Shown here in pieces: positions 58,569 to 64,000 of a stretch of DNA of 64,000 bases. This DNA is from Anaerohabitans sp036788095. GTDB lineage: Bacteria > Zhuqueibacterota > Zhuqueibacteria > Residuimicrobiales > Residuimicrobiaceae. The stretch's first letter is position 1. Every line of letters begins with the position of its first letter. Made by a program: the position numbers and the translations under genes. The stretch spans positions 8,325-72,324 of the forward strand of contig DAIQOA010000002.1 in assembly GCA_036788095.1 (NCBI GenBank), written 5' to 3'. Below the pieces are notes generated by a model. That model saw nothing but the letters and a program-made list of their open reading frames with translations, ran no database searches and had not been told where the DNA came from.

Positions 58569-60896
58569 TCAGAACACCAGAATCTCAACCTCCTCGCTGC
58601 GCTGCACCGCACCACGGTCATGGATCTGCACCGCCAGCCGGTGTTTGCCCCTGGCCAGCGGCCATTGATAATTGAAAGGACGTGGCACGGTGGCGACCCG
58701 CACGCTGTCCACCAGCCACTCCAGGGAGTGGATATGTCCTGGAGCAATGGCCGTACACAGCAGAGTCTGGAACTCTTTTTTCAAGACCGGATCGATTCTG
58801 AACACATCTCCCTGGTCGGGAAAGCTGACCGCCAGCCGGTGCTTCTGCCCTTCGGCCGCAGGTGGCGGCGGTTCCGGCGGCGTGGCCAGTTCGTTCTCCG
58901 CCATCCAGGCGGCGAATTCCGCAGGCCACACTTCCAGGACCCGCCGTTGCCGCATGGCCGGTGGAGTAAGCGCGTCTGCCGGTTGATCATTGCGCCGGTC
59001 ATAATAAAAAGCTTGATGCACGGTGCAGGATTCGCCGGGTTCGCTGCCTGCAAGAAAATACTCGACCAAATGGCCGGGGCAATCCGGTCCAGCCGGCTGA
59101 CCAGAACGGCTGCAGATCACGGTTTCCACCAATCCTGCCGGCCTTGCAAAGGGCGGTGGATCCGTCTTTCGATGCAGAGCCAGCATGACGTCGCGGAACA
59201 ACGGCGCAGCGCCGGCGATGCCGCTGATGCGGCGCATGGGGGATCCATCAAAATTACCCACCCAAACGCCCACCGTGTACTCTTGAGTATAGCCAACGGT
59301 CCAATTATCGCGAAAATCTTTGGTGGTGCCGGTTTTGGCAGCGCAGGGAAAAGGCAGTCGCAGCGGACCGGCCCATCCGAACGCCGGCGCCCGGGCCTGA
59401 GCGTCGCTCAAAATATCGCTGAGCAACCATGCAATCTGTTCGGAAAAAACAGACCTGACCGGCTGCGTCTCCTGATCGCTCAGAAAGGCGAGATCGCTGT
59501 AGCGCCCCTGATTGGCCAGCGCGACAAATGCCCGCGTCAATTCCAGCAGCGTGATGTCCCCATTGCCCAGGGTCAGCCCATGGCCGTAATAGGCCGCAGG
59601 GCGATCGAGGCTGGCGATCCCAGCTGAATGCAACCGCTGCAACAGCAGATCCGCGCCCAGCGATTCGAGCAGCCTGACCGCGGGCACGTTATAGGAGCAC
59701 GCCAGGGCGGTGCGCAGACGCACCGGGCCGTGGAATTTTTCATCATAATTATGCACGGCAAAATCACCCATGGCGGAGGGAGCAAAAGTCTGCACATCGG
59801 CGAGAATCGACGCCGCGGTGTATCCGTTCTCCAGAGCCAGGCCATAGGTGAAGGGCTTGATGGATGATCCCGGCTGCCGCAGACTGGTCACGCCGTCCAC
59901 CTGGCCGTGAATATCCGCATTGAAAAAATCGGCTGAACCCACGTACGCTTTGACCCGGCGGCTGACATTTTCCACCACCAGCACCGCCGCCTGACTGACG
60001 TGTTGATCCCGCAGCGTGGTCAGATGGCCGGTGACCAGCTCCTCCACCAGATTCTGCACATGCACATCCAGAGTGGTGCGCAGTTCTTTGGGGTACTGTG
60101 CGGGTAGCTTGTTGAGCAGGAACTGACAGAAATGGGGCGCCTGAAAGTTCAACCGGTATTCGTTGATGGGCAGAGGTGTGGACAAGGCCATGGCAAAGCG
60201 GCTGGAATCGATGCGGCCATCGGCGAGCAAGCGTTGCAGCACCATTCTCTGGCGTTTTTGGGCAAGGTCCAATCGACGATAGGGATTATAGCGGCTGGGC
60301 GCCTGGGGCAGGCCGGCCAGCAGGCAGGCTTCGGAAAGGGAGAGCTGCGCCGCCGGCTTGTTGAAATAGCGGCGGCTCGCTGTTTCCACTCCATATATTT
60401 GATTGGCGAACGGCATGCGGTTGAGGTACTGCTCGAGGATCTCGCTCTTGCTCAATTGACATTCCATGCGCACAGCCAGAGTCATCTCCCAGGGTTTGAC
60501 ATACCAGCGCCGGGGCAGGCGGTATACCTGGCGAACCAGCTGTTGCGTGATGGTGGAACCGCCGGATACGATACGGCCGTGTACAAGATTCATGATCAGG
60601 GAGCGCGCCAGCGCCAGAGGATCAACGCCCGGATGGCGGTAAAAGCGCTTGTCTTCCGCTGCGATCATCGCCTCTTTCATTTCCGGCGCCACCTGGTGCA
60701 GGCCGGTCCAGTAAGCCAGCTCCTGCCGCTGATTGAGCACCTCGCGCAATAGCACGCCGTTGGCATCATAGATGCGCAGAGAGAGCCCCGCCTGAGTTAT
60801 GAGCTCGCGGTTCAATGGCCAGAATAAAAAAATCAGCACTGTGCCGATGACCGCCAGTCCGCTGTAAAAAATTTTTCTATTTGCTGAAAAACGCAT
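58569..60896 (-). CDS. pbpC: Penicillin-binding protein 1C (bifunctional glycosyltransferase/transpeptidase)
   Basis: The protein has 775 residues: one membrane anchor (about 9-27), a glycosyltransferase 51 domain with E81 in IAAEDKRFYRHPG and GGSTITQQLVRQ, a transpeptidase with S344-SIK, S401-YN and K521-TGT boxes, and a C-terminal BiPBP_C domain (about 685-775) typical of PbpC. It polymerises and may cross-link peptidoglycan. The usual partner alpha-2-macroglobulin gene is not adjacent. No ribosome-binding site precedes ATG 60896, and the only promoter match places transcription start at the ATG. Confidence 0.95.
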   Translation of the reverse strand: MRFSANRKIFYSGLAVIGTVLIFLFWPLNRELITQAGLSLRIYDANGVLLREVLNQRQELAYWTGLHQVAPEMKEAMIAAEDKRFYRHPGVDPLALARSLIMNLVHGRIVSGGSTITQQLVRQVYRLPRRWYVKPWEMTLAVRMECQLSKSEILEQYLNRMPFANQIYGVETASRRYFNKPAAQLSLSEACLLAGLPQAPSRYNPYRRLDLAQKRQRMVLQRLLADGRIDSSRFAMALSTPLPINEYRLNFQAPHFCQFLLNKLPAQYPKELRTTLDVHVQNLVEELVTGHLTTLRDQHVSQAAVLVVENVSRRVKAYVGSADFFNADIHGQVDGVTSLRQPGSSIKPFTYGLALENGYTAASILADVQTFAPSAMGDFAVHNYDEKFHGPVRLRTALACSYNVPAVRLLESLGADLLLQRLHSAGIASLDRPAAYYGHGLTLGNGDITLLELTRAFVALANQGRYSDLAFLSDQETQPVRSVFSEQIAWLLSDILSDAQARAPAFGWAGPLRLPFPCAAKTGTTKDFRDNWTVGYTQEYTVGVWVGNFDGSPMRRISGIAGAAPLFRDVMLALHRKTDPPPFARPAGLVETVICSRSGQPAGPDCPGHLVEYFLAGSEPGESCTVHQAFYYDRRNDQPADALTPPAMRQRRVLEVWPAEFAAWMAENELATPPEPPPPAAEGQKHRLAVSFPDQGDVFRIDPVLKKEFQTLLCTAIAPGHIHSLEWLVDSVRVATVPRPFNYQWPLARGKHRLAVQIHDRGAVQRSEEVEILVF

Positions 60897-60901
60897 AACA
60901 A

Positions 60902-60930
60902 AATATACGCACTGGGATAATGAGAATCAA
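60902..60930 (-). promoter_or_regulatory. Promoter of pbpC implying a leaderless transcript
   Basis: On the minus strand TTGATT (60930-60925) and TATATT (60907-60902) are 17 bases apart, and only five bases (TTGTT) separate the -10 box from the ATG at 60896. Initiation six or seven bases after the -10 would fall on the start codon. Confidence 0.55.
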
Positions 60931-61111
60931 AAAATATTCTTATGCGCAGCGCCGCCAAACAGAGAACAGTGGCTCATCATCCGGGCGGCCTCCCCGGCAA
61001 ATAACGGTTGAGTTTCAAACGAAATATGACTAATTTGCCGGCAAGGACCGGCTGCGTGTCTCGCCTGCGTGGCAGTCGAAACCCCGGCTTATTTGTAGGA
61101 GAGGATGGACT

Positions 61112-61621
61112 ATGGAGTTGAGGCAAGTTATGCAAAGCCGTTACAGCGTGCGCGCCTATCAGTCCACGCCGGTTGAAGCGGACAAGCTCGAACAGGTTTT
61201 GCAGGCAGCCGCCTGGGCGCCGACAGCCTGCAACCGGCAACCGTTTCAGTTGCTCGTGATCACCACACGCGGTCGTGAGACCGATTTGCGCCGGATCTAT
61301 CACCGCGACTGGTTTGTCCAGCCTCCGCTGGTGATCGGGATGGTCGCTATGCCGCAACAGGCGTGGAGCCGGCGAGATGGCGTCAATTATGCGGCCGTGG
61401 ACGCCGCCATCGCCATGGACCATCTCATTCTGGCGGCCGCGGATGTGGGATTGGGCACGTGCTGGATCGCCGCCTTTGACCCCATGGCGGCCAGGGAAGT
61501 GCTGCAGCTGCCGATAGAGGTTGAACCGATCGCCTTCACGCCCCTGGGCTATCCGGCGGATACACCCGGCGCCAAAAAACGTAAACCGGTAGCGGATTTG
61601 ATTCGGAAGGAAACATGGTGA
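61112..61621 (+). CDS. Nitroreductase-family flavoprotein
   Basis: This is a 169-residue FMN-dependent oxidoreductase of the short nitroreductase type. It has MQSRYSVRAYQSTPV (the SxRxY FMN-phosphate site), APTACNRQPFQLLVI and the late LGTCWIAAFDP and FTPLGYPAD segments. Such enzymes reduce nitro compounds, quinones or flavins with NAD(P)H; the physiological substrate is unknown. ATG 61112 follows GAGG by seven bases. The B3/B4-domain gene begins 33 bases downstream in the same direction. Confidence 0.92.
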   Translation: MELRQVMQSRYSVRAYQSTPVEADKLEQVLQAAAWAPTACNRQPFQLLVITTRGRETDLRRIYHRDWFVQPPLVIGMVAMPQQAWSRRDGVNYAAVDAAIAMDHLILAAADVGLGTCWIAAFDPMAAREVLQLPIEVEPIAFTPLGYPADTPGAKKRKPVADLIRKETW

Positions 61622-61654
61622 CAGCGGCGAATCTCTATTCACGAGAAGGAAACC

Positions 61655-62299
61655 ATGTGGCGCGTTGAAACCAACCTGCCGGTGCGACTGGCGGTGATCA
61701 AGATCCAGGGCGTGACCGTAAGCGATGAACGGACCGCCTTTGCGCAGTTAACGGCCTGCGCAGAGAGTTATCGCGCACGCTATGGTGATTATTCGGTGAG
61801 CGCGGTGCCCGGCGTCGAGTACAGCCGCAGGCTCTTTCATGCAATAGGCCAGGACCCCACCAAACGCAGGCCGTCCTCTGAGGCGCTTCTCCATCGCGCT
61901 CTGAAAGGCAAAGAGCTAAACCCCATCAACACGCTGGTGGATGTCGGCAACTGGTGTTCGCTGGATTTTCTGCTGCCCATCTGCATCTACGATGCGGATC
62001 GCGTGACCGGCGCCGTGGAGGTGCGGCTGGGCCGATCCGGGGAGAGCTATGTGGGGCACAATGATCAGGTGATGCAGATGGAGAACCGCTATGTGATCGC
62101 CGACGAACAGGGGCCCATGGGCTCGCCCATCACCGACTCACAGCGCACCGCGGTCACGCCGAAGACAAAGAACGTATTCCTCTGCATTTTTGCACCGGGC
62201 GATTATGAACAGCTGCAGCTGCAGGCGCACAGCGAAACGCTGGCTCAGCGGACGCTGCTCTATTGTTGCGGCCGGGTGGAGCAGAGCGGGCTGCTCTAG
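61655..62299 (+). CDS. Freestanding B3/B4-domain protein (PheT editing-domain homologue)
   Basis: This 214-residue protein is made entirely of the B3/4 domain found in the beta chain of phenylalanyl-tRNA synthetase, where it hydrolyses Tyr-tRNA-Phe. Family-typical stretches are DPTKRRPSSEALLHRALKGK and LNPINTLVDVGNWCSLDFLL. Freestanding copies have been proposed as trans-editing or D-amino-acid-related factors, but their substrate is not established. ATG 61655 follows GAAGGA. It is probably co-transcribed with the nitroreductase gene. Confidence 0.87.
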   Translation: MWRVETNLPVRLAVIKIQGVTVSDERTAFAQLTACAESYRARYGDYSVSAVPGVEYSRRLFHAIGQDPTKRRPSSEALLHRALKGKELNPINTLVDVGNWCSLDFLLPICIYDADRVTGAVEVRLGRSGESYVGHNDQVMQMENRYVIADEQGPMGSPITDSQRTAVTPKTKNVFLCIFAPGDYEQLQLQAHSETLAQRTLLYCCGRVEQSGLL

Positions 62300-62442
62300 C
62301 ATCAGGCGCCTTGCCCATTATGTCGTCAAAGGCTTTGGCAAAATTTTCACCCTCAATCCCTCCGCCATTCATTCCAGCCTGTGTTCCGCAAGAATAGTCC
62401 TGATGGGGTCTTAACCCATGGGCCGGCGGAAAGCGGTACGGA

Positions 62443-63414
62443 TCAATTGGGTGAGAACGGATTTAGACAATCTTCCGGAATGCCGCCTGACAGCAAGGTC
62501 AGCATGTTTTGGGCCGCGCGACGCTGCAGCTCCTGTTTAGCATTCTCTGAATACCAGGCATAATGGCCGGTTGCCAGCACACGGGCATGGCCGGCCACTT
62601 TCAAGCTCACGCCCCGGGGCGGCTCATGGTCATAGACGTCCACACCGGCCCAGCGGACGCGCTCCTGGTCCAGCGCCTTTAACAGCGCCTTTTCATCGAC
62701 CACCGGACCGCGTGCGGTGTTGATCAACACCGGTTTCTGCTCCATCTGGGCGAATTGCGCAGCAGCGATCATGCCCCTGGTTTCCGTCGTCAGATTGCAG
62801 TGCAGACTGATCACATGACTCTGCTGCAGCAGCTCCGGTAGAGTAACTTTGCAGCAGGCCAGGCGGAAGAAACGGCACTCCTCCACATACGGATCGTACG
62901 CCACCATGCGCTCAAACAGCGAGCACGCCTTTTCAGCCAACCGGCCGCCGATACGGCCCAGCCCGATGATGCCCAGCGTAGAGCGGCTGAAATCCGGCAT
63001 CGGCATCGTCGGCGGTTTGCCGAAACCACGACCGTTTTTCACCCAGGGCAATGCGCGGTTGCAGGCAAACATCAACGCCAGAGCATGATCGGAGACCGAC
63101 TCGTTGGCATAGCCCTGGACATTGGCGACGCGAACGCCATGACGTGTTGCGGCGGTCAGGTCCACATTATCATAGCCCACGCCATAGCGCACCAACGCTT
63201 TTAAGCCAGGGAGCGCGGAGAAAAAAGATTCATCCGCGGCGGTCCCGCGAATCATCACCCCGACGGCGCCGCGGCCGAACAGGAGTTTGCTTTTCGCGCT
63301 TCTGGCCGGCCCCCTGTACACTTCTAAGTGATATCCGGCCTGCTCAAACAGCGCCTGTTCCTGATCATAGGATTCATAACCGGTGTCCAGGACCACAATC
63401 CGTTCTTTATTCAT
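62443..63414 (-). CDS. D-2-hydroxyacid dehydrogenase (CtBP/phosphoglycerate-dehydrogenase-like)
   Basis: This 323-residue NAD-dependent dehydrogenase has the Rossmann motif LGIIGLGRIGGRLAEKA (about 146-162), catalytic Arg in NTARGPVVDE, Glu in VYDHEPP and His in ATGHYAWYSENA. It reduces a 2-keto acid or oxidises a D-2-hydroxy acid; the wording resembles the C-terminal-binding-protein-like subgroup. ATG 63414 (MNKERIVVLD) is the natural start. The ten extra codons upstream look unneeded. It is convergent with the B3/B4 gene across 143 bases with no clear terminator, and divergent from the UPF0316 gene. Confidence 0.93.
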   Translation of the reverse strand: MNKERIVVLDTGYESYDQEQALFEQAGYHLEVYRGPARSAKSKLLFGRGAVGVMIRGTAADESFFSALPGLKALVRYGVGYDNVDLTAATRHGVRVANVQGYANESVSDHALALMFACNRALPWVKNGRGFGKPPTMPMPDFSRSTLGIIGLGRIGGRLAEKACSLFERMVAYDPYVEECRFFRLACCKVTLPELLQQSHVISLHCNLTTETRGMIAAAQFAQMEQKPVLINTARGPVVDEKALLKALDQERVRWAGVDVYDHEPPRGVSLKVAGHARVLATGHYAWYSENAKQELQRRAAQNMLTLLSGGIPEDCLNPFSPN

Positions 63415-63560
63415 TTTTCTCAAACCGTCCCTTTGCGACTGCATCCAACCATAACGAAAGCTTGCTTAAACTAATATACTGCGCTGATTTTTTGCTTGCA
63501 ATGTGAATTTAAATTGGCTAAACTATTTCATGCATTTTACGCGAAAAGGTGAATAGAACC

Positions 63561-64000
63561 ATGAACTTTTTTGATGCTTCCACGCTGATGTGGGGTGTGC
63601 TGATCTTTTGCGCCCGAGTGCTCGACGTCTCCCTGGGCACCATACGCACCATCAGCATCGTACAGGGCCGCACCAAAACGGCCTTTATCTGCGGCATTTT
63701 TGAGATCAGCCTGTGGATCACCGTCGTCGCCAAAGTGCTGAACGAAATCAGCCAGCGTCCGTTGCTGGCCATCTTTTATGCGCTCGGATTTTCCACCGGC
63801 AATGTCGTCGGCATTCTGCTGGAACGAAAACTGGCCTTCGGTCATGTCGTCCTGCGCATCATCAGCTCCAAACACTCGGAAACGCTGGCGGCTACGCTGC
63901 GCAGCCAGGGTTATGCGGTGACCACCTTTCCGGGACAGGGTATGAACGGCCCGGTCACCCTGGTGCACATCGTCACACTCCGTAAGGAACTGAATGTGCT
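63561..64000 (+). CDS. UPF0316/DUF5698 membrane protein with DUF2179 domain (3' truncated by window edge)
   Basis: An open frame begins at ATG 63561 and runs off the window without a stop (146 codons seen). Three hydrophobic helices occupy the first 90 residues, with the signature CARVLDVSLGTIRTISIVQG typical of the UPF0316 family (YebE-like). The following LRIISSKHSETLAATLRSQG begins a DUF2179 domain, a small cytoplasmic domain thought to bind ligands. Function is unknown. GGTG lies nine bases before the ATG. Confidence 0.88.
   Translation, partial: MNFFDASTLMWGVLIFCARVLDVSLGTIRTISIVQGRTKTAFICGIFEISLWITVVAKVLNEISQRPLLAIFYALGFSTGNVVGILLERKLAFGHVVLRIISSKHSETLAATLRSQGYAVTTFPGQGMNGPVTLVHIVTLRKELNV

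Noticed and set aside
1..64000. CRISPR arrays, IS elements, prophage or attachment sites
   Set aside because: No regularly spaced direct repeats, transposase, integrase or phage structural genes were found anywhere in the window.

Overview
The window reads as a chromosomal contig from a Gram-negative bacterium of the FCB (Fibrobacteres-Chlorobi-Bacteroidetes) superphylum, probably an uncultured candidate phylum of the KSB1 or Calditrichota kind. The basis is a Bacteroidetes/Chlorobi-like RpoD end, a PorU-type C25 peptidase with a C-terminal sorting-like domain, a second secreted protein with the same kind of tail, type III glutamine synthetase, dimeric-type glycyl-tRNA synthetase and FG-GAP-bearing signalling. 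The phylum is an inference; the window has no rRNA. A run of exactly 100 N (20153-20252) marks a scaffold join, so this is likely a metagenome assembly. Coding density is high and GC-rich apart from a few AT-rich promoter regions. I found no tRNA, rRNA, CRISPR array, IS element or prophage.

Layout. 1-0.9 kb: end of rpoD, a bidirectional terminator and a thioredoxin with a metal-binding-like tail. 1.1-7 kb (minus): recO-glyQS, then nhaC, a phosphoesterase, pyrF, an uncatalogued 43-residue membrane protein and pyrE. 7.1-14.4 kb: a hybrid histidine kinase with a degenerate first receiver, a secreted GH172 (DUF2961) protein, and an overlapping NtrC-type regulator plus FG-GAP sensor kinase pair. 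14.9-22.7 kb (minus): yggS-divIVA-lipoprotein-punA-mtnP-ileS-traR/dksA-lspA, which keeps the core order of the Firmicutes divIVA-ileS-ylyA-lspA region. 23-38.5 kb (plus): an exopolysaccharide island with a surface-targeted deacetylase-like protein, Wzz, Wzy, a sugar aminotransferase, Wzx, three glycosyltransferases, a secreted unknown and the initiating sugar-phosphate transferase, followed by serS and a strong terminator.

38.6-44.4 kb: an outer-membrane barrel candidate, an AT-rich 0.5 kb control region, then a nitrogen-assimilation operon (amt-PII-glnN) behind a near-consensus sigma-54 promoter. The PII protein lacks the uridylylated tyrosine. 44.4-47.9 kb (minus): a tightly coupled operon encoding a thymidylate-synthase-fold protein, an MBL-fold hydrolase, a secreted nucleoside hydrolase and a PfkB kinase. 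I consider this the best candidate for an undescribed pathway. 48-50.6 kb: a DUF5679 zinc ribbon, VanZ-like, nnr and acpS. 50.7-54.4 kb: metG-tatD-rsmA. 54.5-60.9 kb: porU and pbpC, the latter possibly leaderless. 61-64 kb: nitroreductase, a freestanding B3/B4 editing-domain protein, a 2-hydroxyacid dehydrogenase and a truncated UPF0316 membrane protein.

The sigma-54 promoter and the NtrC-type activator show that RpoN signalling operates in this genome, though nothing here links that particular activator to the amt promoter. Start sites were chosen from Shine-Dalgarno spacing and family alignment, done by eye. No database search was run.
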